Assembly (NCBI RefSeq): GCF_016859125.1
Contig: NZ_CP069338.1
Location: forward strand, 7,131,501 to 7,195,500
DNA from: Archangium violaceum
GTDB lineage: Bacteria; Myxococcota; Myxococcia; Myxococcales; Myxococcaceae
Reading direction: 5' to 3'
DNA: 64,000 nucleotides
Position numbers and translations under genes: made by a program. Positions within the stretch are counted from its first letter, which is position 1; each line of letters opens with the position of its first letter. Of this stretch, positions 1 through 6,409 are shown piece after piece. Below the pieces are notes generated by a model. That model ran no database searches. It saw only the letters and a program-made list of their open reading frames with translations, and had not been told where the DNA came from.

Positions 1-129
1 GCCCCTCGCGCGCGCTCCCTGACGGGGGAAGTCTCCGTTGCGTCGGCTCAGCCGAAGGAACAGCAGCCGCAGCTCGAGTCCGTGAAGACCTGGATGATGA
101 ATCCCTCGCTGGGCAAGGTGAAGGGCTGA
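1..129 (+). CDS. 3' end of an unidentified gene (partial)
   Basis: Frame 1 is open from the first base to a TGA at 127-129, giving 42 residues that end SLGKVKG. The fragment is Gln/Pro-rich in its middle and has no motif I recognise. A strong hairpin terminator follows 9 bases after the stop, which supports this being the real end of a plus-strand gene. Its position beside T3SS genes suggests it may belong to the same locus, but that is inference only. The start lies outside the window. Confidence 0.4.
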   Translation, partial: APRARSLTGEVSVASAQPKEQQPQLESVKTWMMNPSLGKVKG

Positions 130-138
130 GAGGCCCGC

Positions 139-176
139 GGGCGGTGTGCTCCGTGCTCGGAACGCACCGCCCTTTT
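139..176 (+). terminator. Rho-independent terminator
   Basis: A 10-bp stem (GGGCGGTGTG paired with CGCACCGCCC, one G-T wobble) with a 14-base loop is followed by TTTT. It closes the partial gene that ends at 129. Confidence 0.7.
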
Positions 177-211
177 CCCACTCGGGCCTGGGTCCCACCG
201 GCCCGCGTGGG

Positions 212-280
212 AAAAAGAAAAAGCCGGCCAGGCACTGGGAGCCTCCCGGAGAAGCGGGGAGGGCCAGGCGAGGCCGGCTT
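212..280 (-). terminator. Terminator of first 76-aa gene (repeat copy A)
   Basis: Read on the minus strand, AAGCCGGCC and GGCCGGCTT enclose a further GC-rich hairpin and are followed by TTTCTTTTT, a classic intrinsic terminator. It lies 31 bases past the stop of the 76-aa gene. Nearly identical copies follow the two sister genes at 2493-2561 and 2987-3055, so the terminator was duplicated with the gene. Confidence 0.8.
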
Positions 281-310
281 GGAGGCGGGGCGCGAGGCCA
301 CCGCCAGGGA

Positions 311-541
311 CTACTTGAGGTTGTTGATGACGGACATCGCGATCTCGTTGAGCTTCTTCATCATGTTGGAGATGAAGGCCACGGTCTCCTGCTGCTTCTG
401 GAGGGCGAGCTGGGCCTCCATGCGAGCGCGGTCGGCGCCGCTCAGCTGGCTGAGCATGTTCTTCTCGGCCGCGCTGAAGCCGTTGGCGCTGGGGGCGAGG
501 GCGGAAGCGAGGGCGGCGTTGGCCTGGTTGTTGACGGACAT
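311..541 (-). CDS. Small helical protein, candidate T3SS-secreted subunit (copy A)
   Basis: This is a 76-aa protein beginning MSVNNQANAA, with no signal peptide. It has two predicted helices: an Ala/Gln/Met-rich stretch around residues 24-52 and a hydrophobic C-terminal helix (about 53-76) ending INNLK. Size, helical-hairpin shape and a hydrophobic, Asn-rich C-terminus resemble T3SS needle (SctF) or related secreted subunits, but no diagnostic needle motif is visible, so the function is inference. The coding sequence is identical to copy B (2593-2823) and differs from copy C (3088-3318) at two bases, one of which changes Ala to Pro. The start is supported by a GGAG Shine-Dalgarno (CAGGAGATCACC before ATG). 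Promoter and terminator are both repeated, so each copy is its own transcription unit. Confidence 0.75.
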   Translation of the reverse strand: MSVNNQANAALASALAPSANGFSAAEKNMLSQLSGADRARMEAQLALQKQQETVAFISNMMKKLNEIAMSVINNLK

Positions 542-596
542 GGTGATCTCCTGGGAAGGCGGTGCGAGGTTGGGTACAGCGACCTGCTGACAAAAG

Positions 597-626
597 GATT
601 ATCGCCGCGTGGCTCCGGGAGTTTCC
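597..626 (-). promoter_or_regulatory. Candidate promoter of copy A
   Basis: On the minus strand GGAAACT is followed by 16 bases and then GATAATC, about 56 bases before the start codon. The same arrangement precedes copy B at 2879-2908, as expected for duplicates. The more diverged copy C has GGAAACT, 17 bases, GATGATC, and the MIIA gene has CGCAACC, 16 bases, GATAATC. This suggests one sigma factor for all four; inference from sequence only. Confidence 0.4.
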
Positions 627-734
627 TCCCCCATTTTTTCTCCGCTTTTTCGGGTGCTCCGGACGCGGAAATGGAGACGCCCGGCACTCGCTTGCGCGCG
701 GCCGGGCGTCGGAGTCGATTCGATGGGGTGAGCG

Positions 735-1241
735 CTACTTGCCCGACTTCGCCTGATCCGCCTGCTGCTTGAGGACCAACAGCATCGAGCGGGCTCGCTG
801 CGTCGAGCGGCGCTTGAGCTCTGGATCCTTCTTGACTGCCAGGGTGAAGTCCACCAGCCCCTCGGGCACGTTCCCGCGGCGCAGGTGGATCTCTCCGCGC
901 CCCACGAGTGCGTCCACGTTGCTCCCGTTGAAGCGGAGCGACTGCGAGAATTCCTCGAAGGCCTCGTCGTACCGCTCCAGGGTCATGTACGTCGCCGCGA
1001 GCTGGCAGTGGAAGACGCTATCGTACGGAGCCGCCGCGACCAGTCCCTGGAAGATCTGCAACGCCTGCTGCGTGCTGCCCGCCTGCAGGAGGTTGTGCGC
1101 GGTCTCCGCCCACCGGTAGAGCACCTGGGTGGGCATCCCCAGGAACTCGCCGAGGGTGATCTCCCCGCGAATCAACTTCTCGCCAGCTTCCTTCTCACGC
1201 TGGGCATTTTCGTTACTGGACGAGGAAGAGTCGCTGCTCAT
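735..1241 (-). CDS. TPR-type T3SS chaperone, LcrH/SycD-like
   Basis: This 168-aa cytosolic protein has a Ser/Asn-rich N-terminus and then about three TPR repeats (residues ~40-150: W-A-E-T-A-H-N-L-L-Q-A-G, A-A-T-Y-M-T-L-E-R-Y, G-R-G-E-I-H-L-R-R-G-N). Size and TPR layout match class II T3SS chaperones of the LcrH/SycD/IpgC family, which hold translocators or other secreted proteins before export. It is encoded 48 bp downstream of the MIIA/DUF1521 gene on the same strand with no terminator between, so the two are probably co-transcribed and the MIIA protein is its likely client. A second chaperone of the same type lies upstream of sctV at 3519-3992. Family assignment is firm for TPR; the T3SS role is inferred from context. 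Confidence 0.75.
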   Translation of the reverse strand: MSSDSSSSSNENAQREKEAGEKLIRGEITLGEFLGMPTQVLYRWAETAHNLLQAGSTQQALQIFQGLVAAAPYDSVFHCQLAATYMTLERYDEAFEEFSQSLRFNGSNVDALVGRGEIHLRRGNVPEGLVDFTLAVKKDPELKRRSTQRARSMLLVLKQQADQAKSGK

Positions 1242-1289
1242 GGAGCCCTCGGGGACGGGGCTCGCGGCCCCGTCCGTTGGTGGAGGCGG

Positions 1290-2342
1290 CTAGGCGATGC
1301 TCGAGCCGCGGGAGCGCAGCATACCACTGAGCTCGAACTGCCGCTGCAGCGTCTGGAGCATGATGCTCAGCGCCTTGAAGGACGACTTCATGCCCTCGAG
1401 GTGCTGGTTGCGGTCGTACTTGAAGATGTCGTCCTGCCGGCGGAACGGGTTGAAGCCGTGCGAGCGGGTGCTGCTCAGGGAGTCGAAGAGCTTCTGCACG
1501 GAGTCGAAGCTGTTCTGGATGGACTTCAGCGTGTCGCTGGCGCTGCTCGGGGAGTCGAACAGGGTCTTCCAGTTCTGCTGAACCAGGTTCAACTCGTTCC
1601 GGGTCTTCAGCTTCTCGCCCTGGTTCTCCGAACCGATGATCTCCCGGTCCTCGAAGTTCCACTCGGCCGACGTCTTGCCCATGGTGACACGGTCCCCCCC
1701 CTGGGCGTTGAACTTGAAGAGCGCGTCGTCACCGTCGAAGGTGACCTGGCCGACCTTGCCCTTGCCCTTGTCGATGTCGGTGACGCACACGTGGCTGTCA
1801 CCATTGATGATGTCCAGCTGGCCGGTGACGGTCGCGCCGTTGCCGTAGGGCTTGCAGGTCACGTCGATGCGGGTGCCGTCGCCGAGCACGAACTCCGTGT
1901 TCTTCTTGAAGTCCCACTTGCCGCCGTCGCTCTCCTCCACGTGCGGGTCGCCCCACACGCGGGTCTCCTTCTTGTCCGGACCGGTGATCTTCCACTCGAA
2001 CTGGCCCAGCTGCTCGATGACGTAGCCGCCCGGCGTGGTGATCTTCCCGTCCTTGTCGACCTTGAGGCTGGCCTCACGGTCATACGACTCGACGGGGTTC
2101 GGCTTCTCGGTGGGGAAGCACCCGGTGTTGCCGTGGGCGGGCTTCGTCTGCCCGGGCTGCGCCTTGCCCATCTGGTCCGCCAGCTCGAGCGCCTTGCCGG
2201 CCACGTTCAACGCCTGGTTCATCAAGTTCAGCGTCGACTCGATGAGCTGCGCGTTCGTCGCGAGGTTCTGCGCGCTCACGCCGCCGAAGTTGAGGTTGGT
2301 CGCAGTGGACAGCCGGGCCGTCTGGTTGTTGATGGCAGTCAT
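1290..2342 (-). CDS. DUF1521/MIIA-domain protein, putative self-cleaving T3SS substrate
   Basis: The 350-aa protein has three parts. The N-terminal helical region (1-65) begins MTAINNQ, a beta-rich domain spans about 85-240, and a helical C-terminus covers about 245-340. The central domain contains W-G-D-P-H-V-E-E at 130-137 and Asp/Gly-rich segments. In Bradyrhizobium NopE1, a T3SS effector, the DUF1521 (metal-ion-inducible autocleavage, MIIA) domain cuts itself at a G-D/P-H-V-D site when calcium is present; here the equivalent bond would be Asp132-Pro133. There is no Sec signal, so non-Sec export is expected. The first gene of a likely operon with a TPR chaperone, it is flanked by the 76-aa genes. 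A good Shine-Dalgarno (CTGGAGAAC) supports the start. Substrate status and target (prey or kin) are inference. Confidence 0.8.
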   Translation of the reverse strand: MTAINNQTARLSTATNLNFGGVSAQNLATNAQLIESTLNLMNQALNVAGKALELADQMGKAQPGQTKPAHGNTGCFPTEKPNPVESYDREASLKVDKDGKITTPGGYVIEQLGQFEWKITGPDKKETRVWGDPHVEESDGGKWDFKKNTEFVLGDGTRIDVTCKPYGNGATVTGQLDIINGDSHVCVTDIDKGKGKVGQVTFDGDDALFKFNAQGGDRVTMGKTSAEWNFEDREIIGSENQGEKLKTRNELNLVQQNWKTLFDSPSSASDTLKSIQNSFDSVQKLFDSLSSTRSHGFNPFRRQDDIFKYDRNQHLEGMKSSFKALSIMLQTLQRQFELSGMLRSRGSSIA

Positions 2343-2390
2343 GTGTTCTCCAGGAGGGAGAGAGGAGCGGCGATGTGTGCTTCGTGATTG

Positions 2391-2420
2391 GATTATCTGC
2401 GAACCACTTCCTGGGTTGCG
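2391..2420 (-). promoter_or_regulatory. Candidate promoter of the MIIA-protein operon
   Basis: On the minus strand CGCAACC, 16 bases, GATAATC lies about 49 bases before the start codon. The GATAATC box and its distance to the start match the promoters proposed for the 76-aa copies A and B; the -35 side shares only AAC. Moderate support. Confidence 0.35.
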
Positions 2421-2492
2421 TGGGCGAGATATTACCGAGTTTCGGGCGAATTACGCGGCGGCTCCTCGGAGCGCGAGCCCAGGGCCCGAGGG

Positions 2493-2561
2493 AAAAAGAA
2501 AAAGCCGGCCAGGCACTGGGGGCCTCCCGGAGAAGCGGGGAGGGCCAGGCGGGGCCGGCTT
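2493..2561 (-). terminator. Terminator of second 76-aa gene (repeat copy B)
   Basis: Same structure as at 212-280: paired GCCGGCC arms with an inner hairpin, then TTTCTTTTT on the minus strand. Two base changes relative to copy A leave the outer stem intact. Confidence 0.8.
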
Positions 2562-2592
2562 GGAAGGCGGGGCACGAGGCCGCCGCCAGGGA

Positions 2593-2823
2593 CTACTTGA
2601 GGTTGTTGATGACGGACATCGCGATCTCGTTGAGCTTCTTCATCATGTTGGAGATGAAGGCCACGGTCTCCTGCTGCTTCTGGAGGGCGAGCTGGGCCTC
2701 CATGCGAGCGCGGTCGGCGCCGCTCAGCTGGCTGAGCATGTTCTTCTCGGCCGCGCTGAAGCCGTTGGCGCTGGGGGCGAGGGCGGAAGCGAGGGCGGCG
2801 TTGGCCTGGTTGTTGACGGACAT
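2593..2823 (-). CDS. Small helical protein, candidate T3SS-secreted subunit (copy B)
   Basis: This gene encodes a 76-aa protein identical in sequence to copy A (311-541), including at the DNA level across the coding region. About 110 bp of upstream DNA is also near-identical, with the same candidate promoter and leader. The repeat unit is about 440 bp (roughly 2493-2932 against 212-647). One base differs just upstream of the start (GATGATC against GGTGATC in plus-strand reading), inside the leader. Identity of this degree implies recent duplication or continuing gene conversion, and probably selection for high dosage. Function as for copy A: a putative needle-like or other T3SS-exported helical subunit, not proven. 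Confidence 0.75.
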   Translation of the reverse strand: MSVNNQANAALASALAPSANGFSAAEKNMLSQLSGADRARMEAQLALQKQQETVAFISNMMKKLNEIAMSVINNLK

Positions 2824-2878
2824 GATGATCTCCTGGGAAGGCGGTGCGAGGTTGGGTACAGCGACCTGCTGACAAAAG

Positions 2879-2908
2879 GATTATCGCCGCGTGGCTCCGG
2901 GAGTTTCC
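2879..2908 (-). promoter_or_regulatory. Candidate promoter of copy B
   Basis: GGAAACT, 16 bases, GATAATC on the minus strand, the same as the copy A promoter at 597-626. The GGAAACT box forms one arm of a short GGGAG-GAAA-CTCCC inverted repeat. Confidence 0.4.
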
Positions 2909-2986
2909 TCCCCCATTTTTTTCTCCGCTTTTTGGGGGGTCGCGCACGGGAACGCACGGGGCCCGAGGCTCGAGGGGGAGGCGGGA

Positions 2987-3055
2987 GAAAAAGAAAAAGC
3001 CGGCCAGGCACTGGGGGCCTCCCGGAGAAGCGGGGAGGGCCAGGCGGGGCCGGCT
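2987..3055 (-). terminator. Terminator of third 76-aa gene (repeat copy C)
   Basis: Third copy of the same intrinsic terminator, with the GCCGGCC stem followed on the minus strand by TTTTTCTTTTTCTC. It lies 32 bases past the stop of copy C and upstream of the copy B promoter, so it insulates the two. Confidence 0.8.
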
Positions 3056-3087
3056 TGGAAGGCGGGGCACGAGGCCGCCGCCAGGGA

Positions 3088-3318
3088 CTACTTGAGGTTG
3101 TTGATGACGGACATCGCGATCTCGTTGAGCTTCTTCATCATGTTGGAGATGAAGGCCACGGTCTCCTGCTGCTTCTGGAGGGCGAGCTGGGCCTCCATGC
3201 GAGCGCGGTCGGGGCCGCTCAGCTGGCTGAGCATGTTCTTCTCGGCCGCGCTGAAGCCGTTGGCGCTGGGGGCGAGGGCGGAAGCGAGGGCGGCGTTGGC
3301 CTGATTGTTGACGGACAT
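3088..3318 (-). CDS. Small helical protein, candidate T3SS-secreted subunit (copy C)
   Basis: This 76-aa protein differs from copies A and B by one residue (Pro for Ala in the L-S-G-x-D-R-A-R-M segment); one further synonymous base differs. Its coding region and terminator match the others, but its upstream region is unrelated beyond a similar promoter layout, so it may be the older copy. It is divergent from the TPR chaperone/sctV operon, with 200 bp between the start codons, the arrangement expected for a secreted subunit kept next to its export gate. The start has a GAGCTCCTGG-type leader with AGGAG (CCAGGAGCTCGCC). The function remains inferred from size, helicity and context. Confidence 0.75.
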   Translation of the reverse strand: MSVNNQANAALASALAPSANGFSAAEKNMLSQLSGPDRARMEAQLALQKQQETVAFISNMMKKLNEIAMSVINNLK

Positions 3319-3365
3319 GGCGAGCTCCTGGAGAGGCGGTGGGGACTGCGGGGCGGGAACACCTT

Positions 3366-3396
3366 GATCATCGCTGATCAGGCCCAGGAAGTTTCC
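3366..3396 (-). promoter_or_regulatory. Candidate promoter of copy C with twin TGATCA sites
   Basis: On the minus strand GGAAACT, 17 bases, GATGATC resembles the promoters of copies A and B. Two palindromic TGATCA hexamers at 3365-3370 and 3375-3380, spaced exactly one helical turn apart, overlap the -10 side. These are absent from copies A and B and could be an operator for divergent control of copy C and the chaperone/sctV operon. Inference only. Confidence 0.35.
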
Positions 3397-3518
3397 TCAT
3401 TATTTTCACAGGATTCAAGCTTTGGCGGGGTATCTGGTGCTGGCGGTGCTCACGGAGTAGAGTGCAGCCGCCCATCCACCCATGGGGGCTCGAGCAGGGG
3501 CATGAGGGAGTAGCGAGG

Positions 3519-3992
3519 ATGACGACCGAGTCCAAGGCGACGGCATCGACCCAGGAGGAGCGCCCACTGTCCGGGCCCGAGATGATCGAGCGGGCCATGA
3601 AGGGCTTCCAGGCCTACGAGCAGGGTCGCTACGAGGATGCCCGCGCCGTCTTCGTGGAGCTGGCGGCGTATGATCCCACCGAGGGCTATTACCGCACGGC
3701 GCTCGGGGCCATCTGCCTGGCCGTGGACGAACTGGACGACGCGCTGGCCCACTTCAACGAGGCCCTGCGGCTCAACCCGACGGACTGTCCTGCTCTCGTC
3801 AATCGGGGAGAGGTCCACCTCCGCCTGGGGAGCCTCCTGGAAGCGGCCGAGGACTTCTCCCGGGTGGTGGCGTTGGATCCAGAGAACAAGGATCCGCTCA
3901 GCGAGCGCGCGCGGCTCCTGGCCGAGGCCGCACGCCAGAGCGCCGCCGAGGAAGCCCTGCAGGATTCCACCGACGGTGGGACGACCCTCTAG
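3519..3992 (+). CDS. TPR-type T3SS chaperone upstream of sctV
   Basis: The 157-aa protein has a polar N-terminus and about three TPR units (residues ~30-130: G-F-Q-A-Y-E-Q-G-R-Y-E, G-A-I-C-L-A-V-D-E-L, R-G-E-V-H-L-R-L-G-S). It is a paralogue in architecture of the 735-1241 protein; both share the R-G-E-(V/I)-H-L-R-(L/R)-G segment. This is the layout of LcrH/SycD-like T3SS chaperones. I chose the ATG at 3519 because GGGAG lies about 9 bases upstream; a longer reading from 3462 has no such site and an unlikely leader. The gene precedes sctV by 93 bp on the same strand and is probably co-transcribed. Its client may be the divergently encoded 76-aa protein; this is inference. Confidence 0.75.
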   Translation: MTTESKATASTQEERPLSGPEMIERAMKGFQAYEQGRYEDARAVFVELAAYDPTEGYYRTALGAICLAVDELDDALAHFNEALRLNPTDCPALVNRGEVHLRLGSLLEAAEDFSRVVALDPENKDPLSERARLLAEAARQSAAEEALQDSTDGGTTL

Positions 3993-4085
3993 CCGCACCC
4001 ATTCGAAGAAAGCCCAGGCATCCAGGGGAGCTCGGGCAGGGAGGCTTGGGAATGGCGCCCGGTCCCGCTAGGATCGGAACCGCCA

Positions 4086-6212
4086 ATGTCAGCCCAGAGT
4101 AACAGCTTCCTGTCCAAGTACTCCGACATCGTCCTCGCCTGCGTGGTGGTGGCCATCATCGGGATGATGATCGTCCCGCTGCCCACGCTGCTGCTGGACG
4201 TGCTGCTCACCTTGAACATCAGCATCTCCGTCGTCCTGTTGCTGATCTCCCTGTACGTGCCGCAGGCGCTGCGGCTGTCGGTGTTCCCGACGCTGTTGCT
4301 CATCACCACGATGTACCGGCTGGCGCTCACCATCTCCACGACGCGCCTCATCCTGCTGACGGGTGATCCCGGAGAGGTGGTCGAGGCCTTCGGCCATTTC
4401 GTGGTTCAGGGCAACTTCGTCGTCGGTCTGGTCATCTTCGTCATCCTCGTCATCGTCAACTTCATCGTCATCTCCAAGGGCAGCGAGCGCGTGGCCGAGG
4501 TGGCCGCGCGCTTCACCCTGGACGCCATGCCCGGCAAGCAGATGTCCATCGACGCGGACATGCGCTCGGGCTCCATCGACCAGGAGGAGGGCAAGCGCAA
4601 GCGCCGCGACCTGGAGCGCGAGAGCCAGCTCTTTGGCGCCATGGACGGCGCGATGAAGTTCGTCAAGGGCGACGCCATCGCCAGCATCATCATCACCGTC
4701 ATCAACATCGTCGGTGGTCTCGTCATCGGCGTGATGCAGAAGGACATGGACGTCGCGAGCGCGGCGCAGAAGTACACGCTGCTCACCATCGGTGACGGTC
4801 TGGTGGGCATGATCCCCGCCATCCTCATCTCCACCTGCGCCGGTATCATCGTGACGCGCGTGGGCGGCGATGAGGAGGGCAACCACCTCGGCCAGGACGT
4901 GGGCTCGCAGCTCACCGCCTACCCGAAGGCCATCGCCATCGCCGCGGGCATGCTCTTCGTGCTCGGCCTCATCCCCGGTCTGCCCAAGATTCCGTTCTTC
5001 CTCCTCGGGGCCGGAGCCGGTTACGGCGCCTGGACGATGATGAGGAAGGACAAGGCGGGCGCGATGGGCGAGGAGGGTGGCCTCACCGCGGGGGAGACGC
5101 CCCCGGGCGAGACGCCGGCGGCCACCGAGCCCCAGCCAAAGGAGCCCATCAACCCGGACTCCGAGCTCTTCATCCCCGTCGTCACGCCCATCGTGCTGGA
5201 GGTCTCCGACGCCCTGGTGCCCTTCGTGGACTCGCGCCAGGACAACGGCAAGTTCCTCTTCGAGCTCATCCCCTTCATGCGCGATGGTCTCTTCGTGGAG
5301 CTGGGCGTGCGTTTCCCCGGCGTTCGCGCTCGCGGCAACCCGAACCTGCCCCCCGGCTCGTACCAGATTCAGCTCAACGAGGTCCCCGTGGTGACGGGCC
5401 AGGCCACCATCGGCCACGTGCTCGTCAACGACACTGTGGAGCGCCTGCGGTTGATGAACATCCAGGGCTTCGAGGCGCTCAACCCCGCGACCCGCCAGCC
5501 CGCGGCGTGGGTGCCCGAGCAGCACAAGGAAACGCTCGAGGCGGCGGGCCTCACCACCTGGGACGTGCCCGGCTACATCATCCTCCACCTGGCCGCCGTG
5601 CTGCGCCGCCAGGCGCGCGAGTTCATCGGCGTCCAGGAGACGCAGTCGATGCTCGACCAGCTGGAGAAGGCCTTCCCCGCCATCGTCAAGGAAGTGGTCC
5701 CCAAGGTCGTTACCGTGCTCAAGCTCACGGACATCCTCGGGCGCCTGGTGGAGGAGGAGATCTCCATCCGCGACCTGCGCGGCATCCTCCAGGCCCTGGC
5801 CGAGTACGGTCAGGTCGAGGCCGACAACGTGATGCTCACCGAGCACGTGCGCTCCAGCCTGCGGCGCTACGTGTCCCACAAGTTCGCGCGCGGCACGGGC
5901 ACCCTGGTGGTCTACCTGTTGGATCCGCAGATCGAGGAGGCCATCCGCAGCTCCATCAAGCGCACCTCGGCGGGCACCCACCTGGCGCTGGAGCCGGACA
6001 TCGCCCAGGAGATCGTCCAGGCGGTCAAGTCCGAGTGTGGCCACCTGCCGCCCAGCGCGCAGCGCCCCGTCATCCTCACCGCGATGGACATCCGGCGCTA
6101 CGTGCGCAAGTTGCTCGAGTTCGAGTTCAACCCACCGTTCTCCATCGTCAGCTTCCAGGAGCTGTCCCCGGACCTCAACATCCAGCCGGTGGCCCGCATC
6201 TCCATCCGCTAA
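4086..6212 (+). CDS. sctV: T3SS export gate protein SctV (FHIPEP/FlhA-LcrD family)
   Basis: This 708-aa inner-membrane protein has eight predicted TM helices in residues ~15-325 and a large cytosolic C-terminal domain from about 365. Family landmarks are the L-R-L-S-V-F-P-T-L-L-L-I-T-T-M-Y-R-L-A segment near 60-80 and the charged cytosolic loop D-A-M-P-G-K-Q-M-S-I-D-A-D-M-R-S-G near 150-165. SctV forms the nonameric ring that passes substrates to the export channel. Length matches the family. It belongs to the virulence/non-flagellar branch by context: no flagellar genes are nearby, and TPR chaperones and putative secreted proteins flank it. An acidic Pro-rich linker (about 330-360) precedes the cytosolic domain. 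No other core T3SS component is in the window, so the cluster probably continues to the left or is dispersed. Confidence 0.93.
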   Translation: MSAQSNSFLSKYSDIVLACVVVAIIGMMIVPLPTLLLDVLLTLNISISVVLLLISLYVPQALRLSVFPTLLLITTMYRLALTISTTRLILLTGDPGEVVEAFGHFVVQGNFVVGLVIFVILVIVNFIVISKGSERVAEVAARFTLDAMPGKQMSIDADMRSGSIDQEEGKRKRRDLERESQLFGAMDGAMKFVKGDAIASIIITVINIVGGLVIGVMQKDMDVASAAQKYTLLTIGDGLVGMIPAILISTCAGIIVTRVGGDEEGNHLGQDVGSQLTAYPKAIAIAAGMLFVLGLIPGLPKIPFFLLGAGAGYGAWTMMRKDKAGAMGEEGGLTAGETPPGETPAATEPQPKEPINPDSELFIPVVTPIVLEVSDALVPFVDSRQDNGKFLFELIPFMRDGLFVELGVRFPGVRARGNPNLPPGSYQIQLNEVPVVTGQATIGHVLVNDTVERLRLMNIQGFEALNPATRQPAAWVPEQHKETLEAAGLTTWDVPGYIILHLAAVLRRQAREFIGVQETQSMLDQLEKAFPAIVKEVVPKVVTVLKLTDILGRLVEEEISIRDLRGILQALAEYGQVEADNVMLTEHVRSSLRRYVSHKFARGTGTLVVYLLDPQIEEAIRSSIKRTSAGTHLALEPDIAQEIVQAVKSECGHLPPSAQRPVILTAMDIRRYVRKLLEFEFNPPFSIVSFQELSPDLNIQPVARISIR

Positions 6213-6264
6213 CCTCTTGAAGGACTACACTGGGAAGCACATGCGCTGATGACCGCGGCCATTT

Positions 6265-6402
6265 CCCCTCTCCCTCCGGGAGAGGGACGGGGTGAGGGTA
6301 GTGGGTGAACCCGGGTTGAATCCCCTGTCCTCACCGGGGGCCACGGGTGGGAGAACGGGCTCGGATACCCTCACCCCCCGCCCTCTCCCAGAGGGAGAGG
6401 GA
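6265..6402. repeat. Inverted pair of REP-like palindromic elements
   Basis: At 6265-6300 lies CCCTCTCCCTCCGGGAGAGG followed by GACGGGGTGAGGGTA. At 6366-6402 the same module appears inverted, TACCCTCACCCC followed by CCCTCTCCCAGAGGGAGAGG. Each has an internal hairpin of about 8 bp, and the two can also pair with each other. This CCCTCTCC-type REP motif is widespread in GC-rich bacterial genomes. The pair sits between the convergent sctV and FHA genes and could serve as a bidirectional terminator. Confidence 0.75.
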
Positions 6403-6409
6403 GCTGGTT

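Noticed and set aside
212-3055. CRISPR-like or IS-end repeats at 212-280, 2493-2561 and 2987-3055
   Set aside because: Only three copies, each directly after a gene and with a T-tract; they are terminators carried along with gene duplication.
885-3513. Long plus-strand frames with internal protein repeats opposite the T3SS substrate genes
   Set aside because: The repeats only mirror the triplicated 76-aa genes on the other strand; the latter have promoters, ribosome sites and terminators.
4086-6212. Flagellar FlhA instead of SctV
   Set aside because: Same superfamily, but no flagellar genes are near, myxobacteria lack flagella, and TPR chaperones flank the gene.
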